A stretch of DNA of 64,000 bases from Gordonia liuliyuniae (GCF_021739025.1 NZ_JAKKOT010000002.1:682001-746000); one strand, 5' to 3'; counted from the first letter of the stretch, positions 33,330 to 44,341 are shown. The notes: generated by a model not told the origin, from the letters alone. A program made the numbers and translations.

Positions 33330-34919
33330 GTGTCACGAGGAGTGATCCCCGTCTTCCGCTCAATCCGTTGCGCAGCCGCGACCGTCGGCGCATCCGCCAT
33401 CGCTGCAGGGCTCCTCGTCCCAGGGCTCCTCGCTCCAGTACCCGCAGCGGCGGACGCCGCACCGCAGGCCCTCGCGTGGGGCGCGTGCGACCCGATCCAC
33501 GGGGCATCGCCGGACACCCAGTGCGCGACGCTGCAGGTTCCCCGCGACTACGCCGAACCGAACGGCCCGCAGATCTCGATCACCATCAGTCGTATTCCGG
33601 CGACCGGAGCCAAACGTGGTGTGCTGGTCGGCAATCCGGGCGGACCCGGAGGTGACGGCGTCAGCATGTTCACCGCGAGCTCGCCGTCCACCGAGATCCG
33701 GCAGGAATGGGATCTCGTCGCCGTCCAACCGCGCGGCCTACTCGGCTCGACCCCGGTGAAATGCGATCGCGTCGACGCATCAGACGCGTCCGGTGGGGCC
33801 GGAGCCCTCAACCGCGACCGGTGCGAGAAGAACACGCCCGGATACACCAAGACGTTGACGACCGCGACCAACGCGCGCGACATCGAACAGGTGCGACGCG
33901 CCCTCGGCGTCGACAAGGTCAGCCTGTACGGGATCTCGTACGGGACGTGGCTGATGTCGACCTATGCGACGCTGTTCCCGTCCCACACCGACCGCCTCGT
34001 CCTCGACTCCGCGATGGACCCGAAACGCGCATGGGGTCAGCTCCTCCACGACCAGACATCGGGGTACAAGGCTCGTGCGCACGCCATGATGGCGTGGATC
34101 GCCGACCACGACGACGTGTACCACCTTGGGAAGACGCCGCTGAGCGTCTACCAGCGGTGGAGCGCCCAGGTGGAGCGAGAAGCGGGTGTGCCGCCGTCGT
34201 TCAGCGCTCCGCCCGCCCGAGTCGGTGACGTGCCTGCAGGCTTGAAGACCATTGCGCAGCAGTACATCGCCGGCGTGAACCTGACCGCCGACGCGCGAGC
34301 TCGCATCGAGAATCTCGTCGCGACATTGACGACAGGCAAGGTGCAGGCGACGTCGCCGCTGCTCGGGATGACCCGCCAAGTGGCGCCGAGCCGCAACTAC
34401 TGGCCGATGGTCGCGCAGCGGATGACCGGCAAGAGCAGGCAGGGCAAGCTCCCCGCCGACGTGGCAGAGATGGTCACCAACTCGCAGGACATGCAGTCGA
34501 TCATGCTGTGCAACGAGGACTGGTCGGCCAAGGACCCGTTCCTGGCCCCGGCCGCGATGATGCAGACCCTCGTCACCGGCGACGTCTTCGAGACGGCCGG
34601 GCTGACGTTCGGGTCCGGGATCGGCTGTGCAGGCGCCGCGCCCGTCACCACGCGGATCCCGCTGCGCAACAAGCTCTCCGTGCAACCGCTGCAGATCCAG
34701 AGCATCGGCGACCCGCAGACCCCGTACCGCGCGTCGATGGCGACCCGGAAAGCGATGGGCGCACACCTGATCACCGTCGGCGGCGGCGACCACGGACAGC
34801 TCGGACGGTCGAACAAACCGCTCGACGCCGCGATCGCCCAGTATCTGCGGACGGGTCGCACCAGCGTGACGTCGGTGCCGCAGGCTCCGATCACGACCTC
34901 GCTGACCCAGGCCCCCTGA
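33330..34919 (+). CDS. secreted alpha/beta-hydrolase peptidase, TAP/SlpD-like
   Basis: A 529-residue exported hydrolase. The signal peptide covers about residues 1-43 (Ala-rich core, PAAADA before the mature start). The oxyanion segment GNPGGPG is at 101-107, nucleophile Ser203 in GISYGTW, and the C-terminal TAP-like domain has IGDPQTPYRASMATRKAM and the catalytic His in GGGDHGQLG. Relatives (SlpD, Hip1/CaeA) release N-terminal tripeptides or process cell-wall proteins. It has its own promoter region (GGTATATGTAG at 33292-33302). GTG 33330 is assumed; GTG 33342 is the alternative. Confidence 0.86.
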   Translation: MSRGVIPVFRSIRCAAATVGASAIAAGLLVPGLLAPVPAAADAAPQALAWGACDPIHGASPDTQCATLQVPRDYAEPNGPQISITISRIPATGAKRGVLVGNPGGPGGDGVSMFTASSPSTEIRQEWDLVAVQPRGLLGSTPVKCDRVDASDASGGAGALNRDRCEKNTPGYTKTLTTATNARDIEQVRRALGVDKVSLYGISYGTWLMSTYATLFPSHTDRLVLDSAMDPKRAWGQLLHDQTSGYKARAHAMMAWIADHDDVYHLGKTPLSVYQRWSAQVEREAGVPPSFSAPPARVGDVPAGLKTIAQQYIAGVNLTADARARIENLVATLTTGKVQATSPLLGMTRQVAPSRNYWPMVAQRMTGKSRQGKLPADVAEMVTNSQDMQSIMLCNEDWSAKDPFLAPAAMMQTLVTGDVFETAGLTFGSGIGCAGAAPVTTRIPLRNKLSVQPLQIQSIGDPQTPYRASMATRKAMGAHLITVGGGDHGQLGRSNKPLDAAIAQYLRTGRTSVTSVPQAPITTSLTQAP

Positions 34920-34972
34920 CACTCGCGCGTCCTCTGCTGGGCCACGCCGACCGAGTCGACGCCGCCGCGACA

Positions 34973-35686
34973 CTACCGCGCGACAGCGAGCCTCTCGCGG
35001 CGCAGCCTGTCCACCTGCGGCAGATCGAGCGGAGCCAGTTCGGAACCGGTCGCCCTCGCCAGGAGATAGTCGGCGAACTCCGGATTCCGGGCGAGCAGCG
35101 GGCCATGCATGTACGTGCCGATCACACTGCCCTGGACGACACCCTCGACCGCATCGCCGCCGCCGTTGCCGACCCCGTGCCGCACCCTCCCCAGGGGCTT
35201 GGCACCCGCACCGAGAGCCGTCGCGCCGCGGTGGTTCTCAAAACCCGACAGCGGCTGGGTGAGCCCGTCGAGACACGGGGCGGTGATGAGCTCGCCGATC
35301 GCGCGGACCTCGCGGGGCGACGTCGTCACATCGAACATGCTGATGCCCGACACACGCTCGCCCGACGACGTCTCATACCAGTGGCCGAGCACCTGGATCG
35401 CCGCGCAGATCGCGAGGACAGGCGTGCCCTTCTCCGCAGCACGCTGCAGCCCCGGATGATCGGAGAGATGACGAGTGGCCAGTCGTTGCGCGGCGTCCTC
35501 GGCTCCGCCGAGCGTGTACACGTCCAACGAGTCGGGGACGTCATCGTCCAACGTCAATTCGACGATCTCAGCGTCGATGCCGCGCATCCGGGCCCGCTGA
35601 CGCAGAACCAGGGCGTTGCCGCCGTCGCCGTACGTGCCCATGACGTCCGGCAGCACCAAACCGATCCGCAGACTCGACTCACTCAC
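34973..35686 (-). CDS. gatD: glutamine amidotransferase subunit GatD of the lipid II amidating complex
   Basis: A 237-residue class I (CobB/CobQ-like) glutaminase. Nucleophile Cys94 is in VLAICAAIQVLG, and the His is in GTYMHGPLL near residue 195. With MurT it amidates the D-glutamate of lipid II to D-isoglutamine on the inner membrane face. The GTG overlaps the murT stop by 8 bp (GTGAGTGA), so translation is coupled. The same pair occurs as Rv3713/Rv3712. Confidence 0.92.
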   Translation of the reverse strand: MSESSLRIGLVLPDVMGTYGDGGNALVLRQRARMRGIDAEIVELTLDDDVPDSLDVYTLGGAEDAAQRLATRHLSDHPGLQRAAEKGTPVLAICAAIQVLGHWYETSSGERVSGISMFDVTTSPREVRAIGELITAPCLDGLTQPLSGFENHRGATALGAGAKPLGRVRHGVGNGGGDAVEGVVQGSVIGTYMHGPLLARNPEFADYLLARATGSELAPLDLPQVDRLRRERLAVAR

Positions 35687-36989
35687 CGCTGATCCTCTCG
35701 CTCCCGGCGCCCGGCTGATTGGGCCCGCTCGCTTCGCTCCCGGCGCCCGCACGATCCAACGCGATCGCCAGATCACGGAACGCCGTGTAATTCGCCAGGA
35801 CTTCGACTCGACCCGGCGGACACGACCTGATCGCCGCCAACGGATCGTCGACCACCGTGTGCTCGGCGCCCGCGTACAACAGACGAACCGACAGGTCCGC
35901 CGACCGTTCACCCGCCGCGATCACCGTCGTGTTCTCGAACGCCTCGAACCGCACGTCCCACAGCCACGACAGATCCTCACCGTCGGGAACCTGTCCGTTC
36001 ACTGCGATCACCAGACTGTCGGCGTCCTCGTCGATCATCGACAACGCCTCCTGCCATCCGGCCGGATTCTTCGCCAGAAGGGTGCGGACCCGGTGGTCTC
36101 CCAAACGCACCACGCCGTACCGGCCTGCGATCTCGCCGACCGTGCCAACCGCACGGGCCGCAGCAACCGGATCGACACCCATCGCGACGGCCGTCGCGAC
36201 CGCTTGCGTCGCATTCCCGCGATTCGCGCGGCCCGGCACCTGCAACGTGAGCGGCGCCTGGAAACCGTCGGGACCGTAGACATTGTCGTCGTCGAACCAC
36301 CAGCGCGGCGTCGGACGGCGGAACACCTCGTCGCCGCTGGAGAACCAGTCGTCGCCGCGCCGAATGATCGGCTCGCCCGACCGCGGGCAACCGACGGAAT
36401 CGCCGACCCAGCCCGCACCGGCCGCGACCCAGACGACATTGCGCGAATCGAACGCGGCCGACGCGACCAGGACATCGTCGCAGTTGGCGACGATCACCGC
36501 GTCCGGGTGGGCGGCGACCGCCGCACGGAGTCGACGCTCGATCACATTGATCTCGCCGACACGGTCAAGCTGATCGCGCGAGAGATTCAGCAACGTGATC
36601 ACCGTCGGCGACGTATTGTCCGCGACCTGCGGCACATGCAGTTCATCCACTTCGAGCGCGGCGAGCGGCACGTCCTGGTGGAGGCTGAGGGTCGCGATGA
36701 TCCCCGCATCCATGTTGGCGCCGTCGTCCTGGGTGGCGACCTCGCCGAGCGTCGCCAGCGCGGCCGCAGTCATCCGGGTGGTCGTCGACTTTCCGTTCGT
36801 GCCCGTCACCAAAGCAGTCTTCTTACCTGCGGCGAGACGGCGCATGATCTGCGGATCGATCTTCTCGGCGACGAGCCCGCCGATCATCGATCCCTTACCG
36901 CGACCGGCGGTCCGCGACGCCCACCGTGCGGAGGCTGCGGCGGCGAGCGCGGCGCGAGTGCGAAGCGGTAGACGCGATGCTGCTGGCAT
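35679..36989 (-). CDS. murT: Mur ligase-like subunit MurT of the lipid II amidating complex
   Basis: A 436-residue Mur ligase-fold protein that activates D-Glu of lipid II with ATP for GatD. GTNGKSTTT is at residues 63-71, a DUF1727 C-terminal domain follows about residue 300, and KNPAGWQEAL is conserved. The zinc-ribbon position keeps one Cys (GCPRSGEPIIRRGDDW), so zinc binding looks lost. The last about 22 residues repeat GAGSE and are encoded by a GC-rich repeated element. The ATG of MPAASRL is chosen; upstream starts to 37046 are possible. Confidence 0.9.
   Translation of the reverse strand: MPAASRLPLRTRAALAAAASARWASRTAGRGKGSMIGGLVAEKIDPQIMRRLAAGKKTALVTGTNGKSTTTRMTAAALATLGEVATQDDGANMDAGIIATLSLHQDVPLAALEVDELHVPQVADNTSPTVITLLNLSRDQLDRVGEINVIERRLRAAVAAHPDAVIVANCDDVLVASAAFDSRNVVWVAAGAGWVGDSVGCPRSGEPIIRRGDDWFSSGDEVFRRPTPRWWFDDDNVYGPDGFQAPLTLQVPGRANRGNATQAVATAVAMGVDPVAAARAVGTVGEIAGRYGVVRLGDHRVRTLLAKNPAGWQEALSMIDEDADSLVIAVNGQVPDGEDLSWLWDVRFEAFENTTVIAAGERSADLSVRLLYAGAEHTVVDDPLAAIRSCPPGRVEVLANYTAFRDLAIALDRAGAGSEASGPNQPGAGSERISGE
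35699..35749. repeat. REP-like GC-rich direct repeat in the 3' end of murT
   Basis: CGCTCCCGGCGCCCG occurs at 35699-35713 and 35735-35749, separated by GCTCGCTTCG-type sequence. The spacing is 36 bp, so the reading frame stays open and a GAGSE repeat results. Related GAGCGAAGC/GAGCGTAGC strings occur at 21836-21851 and 48715-48743. Confidence 0.65.
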
Positions 36990-37129
36990 TCCACGAGTTT
37001 CCCACACCCGGACGCGCACGCTCGGGACGCGTCGTGTGACGGCCACGACAGGGGCAGCGCGACACGGAGAGTCGACGTTTCTACCCGCCCGACGCCGTTT
37101 GCGGAATTACGCTGACTCGAGGTCCAACG

Positions 37130-38605
37130 ATGAGACGGGGCATGAGAATGGCGGAGGGCGGAGCGATCCCAGAAGTTGAGTCGATCCACGGAGACGGCGA
37201 ACCAAACGCGAAGGGCGTCGTACGGATCGCATCGGTCGCCGCACTCGGCGGGCTCCTTTTCGGGTACGACAGCGCCGTCATCAACGGTGCCAACTCGTCG
37301 ATCAAAGACCACTTCGGGGTCGGCGACCTCTATCTGGGTTTCGCGGTCGCATCGGCGCTGCTCGGCGCGGCCGCCGGCGCGATGCTCGCCGGACGAATCG
37401 CCGACCGGATCGGCCGCCTGCGCGTCATGAAGATCGCGGCAGTGTTCTTCCTCGTCAGCTCGTTCGGCGCAGGCCTCGGCGACCTGGTTGTCGACGACCT
37501 GTGGACGCTCGTCTTCTTCCGGGTGATCGGCGGCGTCGGTGTCGGCATCGCGTCGGTCATCGCACCCGCGTACATCGCCGAGACGTCACCCGCACGGCTG
37601 CGCGGCCGACTCGGCTCACTGCAACAGATGGCGATCGTCCTCGGCATCTTCGCGTCGCTGCTCATCGACTGGCTGCTCGCGCACTTCGCAGGCGGCGCGG
37701 GCGAAGACCTGTGGCTGGGCCTGCAGGCGTGGCGGTGGATGTTCATCGTCATGGCGATCCCCGCCGTCGTTTACGGGGTGCTCGCCAGCACCATCCCCGA
37801 ATCGCCGCGCTATTTGATCTCGCAGCACAAGATCCCCGAAGCTCGGCGAGTTCTCACGAAGCTGCTCGGCGAACACGATCTGGAGATCACGATCGACCGG
37901 ATTCAGACGAGCGTCGCCACCGAACGGAAATCATCGTGGCGTGACCTGATCCGGCCGACCGGCGGCGTGTACCCCATCGTGTGGGTCGGTCTGCTGCTGT
38001 CGGTCTTCCAGCAGGCCGTCGGCATCAACGTGATCTTCTACTACTCCAACATCCTGTGGGAAGCAGCTGGATTCGACGAGAGCCAATCGTTCCTGATCAG
38101 CGTCATCACCTCCGTCACCAACGTGCTCGTCACCATCATCGCGATCGCGCTCGTCGACAAGATCGGGCGCAAACCGCTCCTGCTGATCGGCTCGACCGGC
38201 ATGACCGTCTCACTCGGCACGATGGCGGTCTGCTTCGCGACGGCCGACGTCGTCGACGGCAACCCGGTGCTCGGCGACGTCGCCGGACCGATCGCGTTGG
38301 TCGCCGCGAACCTGTTCGTCGTCTTCTTCGGGATGAGTTGGGGACCGGTCGTCTGGGTGCTCCTCGGCGAGATGTTCCCGAACCGCATCCGCGCCGCGGC
38401 GTTGAGCTTGGCAGCCGCCGGGCAGTGGGCGGCGAACTGGGCGGTGACGATCTCGTTCCCCGGCCTCAAGTCGTTCAACCTCGGCGTGGCGTACGGCCTC
38501 TACACGATCTTCGCGGTGCTGAGTCTGCTCTTCGTCGCCAAGTTCGTGAAGGAGACGAAGGGCAAGACTCTCGAGGACATGGACGAGATGGCCGGCATCA
38601 GGTGA
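37130..38605 (+). CDS. MFS sugar-porter family transporter
   Basis: A 491-residue, 12-helix sugar:H+ symporter. Sugar-porter signatures are visible: GRIADRIGRLRV after helix 2, PESPRYL after helix 6, QQAVGINVIFYYSN in helix 7, DKIGRKPLLL, and KETKGKTLEDM at the C-terminus. Glucose or a related hexose is likely but not provable. The ATG at 37130 has CGAGG 7 nt upstream; ATGs at codons 5 and 7 are alternatives. It is divergent from murT. Confidence 0.87.
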   Translation: MRRGMRMAEGGAIPEVESIHGDGEPNAKGVVRIASVAALGGLLFGYDSAVINGANSSIKDHFGVGDLYLGFAVASALLGAAAGAMLAGRIADRIGRLRVMKIAAVFFLVSSFGAGLGDLVVDDLWTLVFFRVIGGVGVGIASVIAPAYIAETSPARLRGRLGSLQQMAIVLGIFASLLIDWLLAHFAGGAGEDLWLGLQAWRWMFIVMAIPAVVYGVLASTIPESPRYLISQHKIPEARRVLTKLLGEHDLEITIDRIQTSVATERKSSWRDLIRPTGGVYPIVWVGLLLSVFQQAVGINVIFYYSNILWEAAGFDESQSFLISVITSVTNVLVTIIAIALVDKIGRKPLLLIGSTGMTVSLGTMAVCFATADVVDGNPVLGDVAGPIALVAANLFVVFFGMSWGPVVWVLLGEMFPNRIRAAALSLAAAGQWAANWAVTISFPGLKSFNLGVAYGLYTIFAVLSLLFVAKFVKETKGKTLEDMDEMAGIR

Positions 38606-38650
38606 CCGCCGTCACCGACCGTGCCAATGGCTGGTGATAGGTTCTCGGGT

Positions 38651-39709
38651 GTGAGCCGCGCAACGTCGATCAACCTGTCCCTGCAAGGCCGTGTCCAGCG
38701 GTCGGCGATGAGAGTCCTCGCGAAGACGCCGCTCGGCGTCCTCCAGCGCCGGACACGAGTCAACGCCGACGGCGAGCGACTCCTGCCCGAGATCGCCGTC
38801 GTCGCCTTCGCGTCGCGACACGTGCCCGGCGCGGCGCTGATGAACGGGAGCGTCGGCGCGTCCCGCGTGACACTCGACGAAGCGTCGGCGGCGATGGCAG
38901 AGGACTTCCCACCGTTCGCGATCGAGGAAGACCTCGAAATCCCGTCACCGGACGGACCGATCCCGGCCACCCGGTACCGCGTGGAGGCGACGGGCGCGCG
39001 CGGGCTCATCGTGTTCCTGCACGGCGGAGGGTTCGTCGTCGGCAGCCGTGCCAGCCACGATTCGCTGGTTCGCGCGCTTGCGGTGCGTTCGGGCGCCGAT
39101 GTGCTGTCGATCGACTACCGTCTCGCCCCCGAGCACGTGTTTCCCGCCGCGGTCGACGACTGTGTCGCAGCGTTCCGTTTCGCCGTCGAGAAAGCCGCAG
39201 ACTGGGGCCTCGATCCCCGGAAGATCGTCGTCGCGGGCGATTCGGCAGGTGGCAACCTCAGTACTGTTGTCGCGCAACAGGTGCGCGACGACGCAGTCGT
39301 GCCATGCCTTCAACTGCTGATCTACCCGGCGGTCGACCTGTCGACGAAGCGCCCGTCCGTCCACGAGTTCAGCGAGGGCCTCTTCCTGACCGAGGCCGAC
39401 ATGGACTTCTTCACGGCCACCTACCTGCCGTCCCCCGAGATGCTCGACGATCCGCGAGCCACCCCATTGAAGGGCGACCTCGCCGGGCTGGCGCCCGCGC
39501 ACATCGTGGTCGCGGGGTTCGACCCGCTGCGTGATGAAGGACTCGAATACGCTGCAGCACTCGAACGCGCGGGCGTCGAGGTGACTCTCGAACGCGTCGG
39601 CGGCATGATCCACGGCTTCGCCAACATGGGGTTGATCAGCCCGACGGCCCGCGCAGTCGTCGGCCGCATGGCCGACGCCGCAGCCCGCGCCATGGACGCG
39701 GTGAACTGA
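38651..39709 (+). CDS. HSL-family alpha/beta-hydrolase (esterase/lipase)
   Basis: A 352-residue hormone-sensitive-lipase family hydrolase of the Lip type. The oxyanion motif HGGGFVVGS, nucleophile Ser in GDSAGGN, Asp in AGFDPLRDEG and His in MIHGFANMG are all present. It hydrolyses short to medium acyl esters in the cytoplasm or at the membrane; no signal peptide is seen. TAGGTT (38638-38643) is 7 nt before GTG 38651, which fixes the start. It converges on an MFS gene across a long hairpin. Confidence 0.88.
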   Translation: MSRATSINLSLQGRVQRSAMRVLAKTPLGVLQRRTRVNADGERLLPEIAVVAFASRHVPGAALMNGSVGASRVTLDEASAAMAEDFPPFAIEEDLEIPSPDGPIPATRYRVEATGARGLIVFLHGGGFVVGSRASHDSLVRALAVRSGADVLSIDYRLAPEHVFPAAVDDCVAAFRFAVEKAADWGLDPRKIVVAGDSAGGNLSTVVAQQVRDDAVVPCLQLLIYPAVDLSTKRPSVHEFSEGLFLTEADMDFFTATYLPSPEMLDDPRATPLKGDLAGLAPAHIVVAGFDPLRDEGLEYAAALERAGVEVTLERVGGMIHGFANMGLISPTARAVVGRMADAAARAMDAVN

Positions 39710-39760
39710 CGCCCACCCGGTACTGCTGCGCACGATTGGTTCACCCAGGAATACGGGCAG

Positions 39761-39803
39761 TGCAGGGGTCTCCGAGGGCATATTTCCCTCGGCGACCCCT
39801 GCA
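39761..39803. terminator. bidirectional hairpin between convergent genes
   Basis: TGCAGGGGTCTCCGAGGG (39761-39778) pairs with 39786-39803 with one mismatch around a 7-nt loop (CATATTT). It lies between the hydrolase and MFS stops; no long T-run follows on either side. Confidence 0.75.
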
Positions 39804-39828
39804 GTGACCGAATAGCGAGTGCCGGTCG

Positions 39829-41271
39829 CTACAGAGTGATGGCCACGCGCGGCATCGACTGCGCGATCACCGCGCCCACTGCGAGGAGCGCGATCATGGC
39901 GAGCATCGCCGCGCGATAGGCCGCGTCGAACCCCGACGACTCCGCGACGGTGGAGTAGACAGTGCCGATCACTGCGGCGCCGACCGCGACCGACAACGCC
40001 TGCACCGTGTTGAACACTCCCGATGCGGCACCCGCCTGTTCGACCGGCACGTCGTTGAGGACAAGGAGTCCGGCAGCGCCGACGATCAGGCCGAACCCGA
40101 GGCCGGCGACGATCAGTGCGACGGTGAACCAGAACGCCGGATGCGCCGACCCGTTCGCGACGATCATCGACGTGATCCCGGTGATGAGGACCACGGCGCC
40201 GACCTGAAGGACATGCTTGCCGAACCGTTGGGCCAGAACGGTCGCCGACAGGCCCGCCGCGAGTGGGACCGCGATCGAGAACGGAATCCACATGAGACCC
40301 GTGTGCAGCACTGACCAGCCGTGGGCGAGTTGCATGTGCAGGGATTGGACGAGGAAGTAGCCGCCGGTCGGGATGAACAGTGCCGCGAACGCGAGCACGC
40401 CGTTGCGGAACGAAACGGTCGCGAACACCGACGGCGGAACCATCGGCACCGCGCCCGCCCGCTCAGTGGCGACCTGTCGGTAAGCGAAGACGGCCAGCCC
40501 CGCGACACCCGTCGCGATGACCACGAAACCCCAGGCAGGCCAGTCGGATTCCGGTCCGAGAGTGATGGGAGCCATGACTGCGGCGAGGGAACCGCCGAGC
40601 AGGGCGACCGAGCCGAGCGTGATCGGTGCAGGCCTATCCGCCCGAGTCTCCGGGATGAAGACCCTCGCCGCGATCACGGCGATCACGGCGATCGGCACGT
40701 TGATCAGGAACACCGGGCGCCACGACAGGCCGAACCAGTCGCCGTCCGTGATGACCGCACCCAGGACGGGTCCGGCGACCGCTGCGATGCCGATGATCGA
40801 CGTGAACAGACCCATCGCGCGGCCGCGTTCGGCTGGTGGGTACAACACCTGGATGTTGGTCAGGACCTGCGGCACCATGAGCGCGGCCGCGGCGCCCTGC
40901 ACGAGCCGGAACACGACCAGCTGTTCCGGTGTACCAGCGACGCCGCACGCAAGCGACGCCGCACCGAATGCCACCAGCCCCAGCACGAACAGTCGGCGAC
41001 GCCCGAACTGGTCGCCGAGCCGCGCGCCGAGGACCAGTCCGACCGCGTAGGCCAGCGGATAACCGGCGACGATCCACTGCAACGACGTCGCGGACGCGCC
41101 GAGGTCGTCGGCGATGGTGTGCAGTGCGACGTTGACGACCGTCGCATCCATGAGTTCCATGAACGACGCGGCCAACAGGCAGACGAGGGCGATCGTCCGC
41201 GCTCGTCCGCCGATCGCCGGGGACTGGTCGGGTGGCGAATCGGTTGTGACGGTATCTACGGTGGTGGACAT
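39829..41271 (-). CDS. MFS exporter, DHA2 drug-efflux type
   Basis: A 480-residue transporter with about 14 helices. Family signs: LLAASFMELMDATVVNVALHT in helix 1, GARLGDQFGRRRLFVLGL (motif A) and GLFTSIIGIAAVAGPVLGAV (motif C of antiporters), which predicts proton-coupled drug export. It is divergently transcribed from a WYL-domain regulator, which may control it through repeats in the 130-bp gap. The substrate is unknown. Confidence 0.86.
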   Translation of the reverse strand: MSTTVDTVTTDSPPDQSPAIGGRARTIALVCLLAASFMELMDATVVNVALHTIADDLGASATSLQWIVAGYPLAYAVGLVLGARLGDQFGRRRLFVLGLVAFGAASLACGVAGTPEQLVVFRLVQGAAAALMVPQVLTNIQVLYPPAERGRAMGLFTSIIGIAAVAGPVLGAVITDGDWFGLSWRPVFLINVPIAVIAVIAARVFIPETRADRPAPITLGSVALLGGSLAAVMAPITLGPESDWPAWGFVVIATGVAGLAVFAYRQVATERAGAVPMVPPSVFATVSFRNGVLAFAALFIPTGGYFLVQSLHMQLAHGWSVLHTGLMWIPFSIAVPLAAGLSATVLAQRFGKHVLQVGAVVLITGITSMIVANGSAHPAFWFTVALIVAGLGFGLIVGAAGLLVLNDVPVEQAGAASGVFNTVQALSVAVGAAVIGTVYSTVAESSGFDAAYRAAMLAMIALLAVGAVIAQSMPRVAITL

Positions 41272-41325
41272 CGGCCGCTCCTGACGTGGTGTTCGGGATT
41301 CTCACCGATGACGCTACGAAGCAAA

Positions 41326-41383
41326 GTGGACAGCATTCGTCCGCAATGGATCGTGATTTAACAGGTCAAGAACTGTCCGCAAT
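41326..41383. promoter_or_regulatory. repeat elements in the MFS/WYL divergent gap
   Basis: GTCCGCAAT occurs at 41339-41347 and 41375-41383, 36 bp apart. The first is preceded by GTGGACAG (from 41326), which forms a partial inverted repeat with it. They are plausible sites for the WYL regulator, unproven. Confidence 0.4.
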
Positions 41384-41401
41384 CTGCGACACTATGAGGT
41401 C

Positions 41402-42382
41402 ATGGCCGATACGACGACGAGGACGCTGAAACTGTTGGCGCTGCTTCAAGCCCACAGGTTGTGGGCTGCCGCCGACCTCGCGGCGCGTTTGGACACCACC
41501 GAACGCACCGTGCGGCGAGACGTCGAACGTCTACGCGAGCTCGGGTATCCCGTCGATTCGGTGCGCGGCGCGGGCGGTGGATATCAGCTGGCTCCGGGCG
41601 GCTCGCTCCCACCGCTGGTCGTCGACGAGGAAGAGGCGGTCGCGATCGTTGCGGCACTGCGGAGCGCCGCGTCGGGTCCCGCCGCAGGCCTCGCCGAGGC
41701 GTCGGTGCGTGCGCTGGCCAAGGTGACCCAGGTCCTGCCGCCGAAACTGCGTCGTCGCGCCGACGCCCTGCGCACCATGAGCGTGACCGTCGGCGACGAT
41801 GTCACCGCGCCAGCCGTCGAAGCCGAAGCGTTAACAACCGCGGCGCTGGCCTGCCGCGATGCGACCGAGCTGACGTTCCACTACGCGCCCGCCGCCCGGT
41901 CGGGGAGCGCTCCCCGACGCCGTCGAGTGGAGCCCCTGCGGCTGGTGCCCGTCGGGCGACGCTGGTACCTCCTCGCATACGACCTCGAGCGGCAGGACTG
42001 GCGGACGTTCCGGCTCGACCGGCTCCACGACGCGCGCCCGGAGAAGCGCCGGTTCAACCCGCGGCAGGTGCCGGGCGGCGACGCCGCCGAATATGTTCGA
42101 GACAGCCTCCGGGCAGGACGCGAGCAGCACGCCGTCGTCGTTCTCGTGCACGCCGACGCGGGACTCGTCCGGCAGCGAATCGGGCGACACGCCGAGGTCG
42201 CCGACCACGCAGACGGCGCGCTCGTCACGATGCAGATCGACGACGCGCGCTGGATCGGAGTGGCCGTCGGCAGCTTGGACGCCGACTACGAGTTCGTCGA
42301 CGTCTCGCCCGAGGTCCTTCACGAGTTGCGTGGACGCAACGCGCGTGAGTCCCGGGCGCTCTACCTCGCCGACCGCGGGTAG
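41402..42382 (+). CDS. HTH-WYL domain transcriptional regulator
   Basis: A 326-residue regulator with an N-terminal DeoR-type winged helix (LWAAADLAARLDTTERTVRRDVERLRELG, about residues 18-46, with the PVDSVRGAGGGYQLAPGG wing), a central helical segment, a WYL domain (RVEPLRLVPVGRRWYLLAYDL, about 180-200) and the WCX C-terminal extension. WYL domains sense nucleic-acid-like or small ligands. It is divergent from an MFS exporter. The stop codon lies in a terminator hairpin. Confidence 0.86.
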   Translation: MADTTTRTLKLLALLQAHRLWAAADLAARLDTTERTVRRDVERLRELGYPVDSVRGAGGGYQLAPGGSLPPLVVDEEEAVAIVAALRSAASGPAAGLAEASVRALAKVTQVLPPKLRRRADALRTMSVTVGDDVTAPAVEAEALTTAALACRDATELTFHYAPAARSGSAPRRRRVEPLRLVPVGRRWYLLAYDLERQDWRTFRLDRLHDARPEKRRFNPRQVPGGDAAEYVRDSLRAGREQHAVVVLVHADAGLVRQRIGRHAEVADHADGALVTMQIDDARWIGVAVGSLDADYEFVDVSPEVLHELRGRNARESRALYLADRG

Positions 42383-42395
42383 GCCGGCGAGGTAG
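42361..42395 (+). terminator. hairpin over the WYL gene stop codon
   Basis: CTACCTCGCCG at 42361-42371 pairs with CGGCGAGGTAG at 42385-42395. The stop codon (42380-42382) lies in the loop side. It is probably a terminator shared with the convergent leuA. Confidence 0.6.
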
Positions 42396-42398
42396 GGC

Positions 42399-42455
42399 CG
42401 AGATCGGCGACCCCGTCTCGAGATCGGCGACCCCGTTCGAGATCGGCGACGCAGT
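42399..42455. repeat. three-copy tandem repeat between the WYL gene and leuA
   Basis: CGAGATCGGCGACCCCGTCT (42399-42418), CGAGATCGGCGACCCCGTT (42419-42437) and CGAGATCGGCGACGCAGT (42438-42455) follow each other directly up to the leuA stop. Confidence 0.85.
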
Positions 42456-44309
<1,854 letters not shown>

Positions 44310-44341
44310 TCAATCTCCTGATCAGAACAAATGATGGGGTT

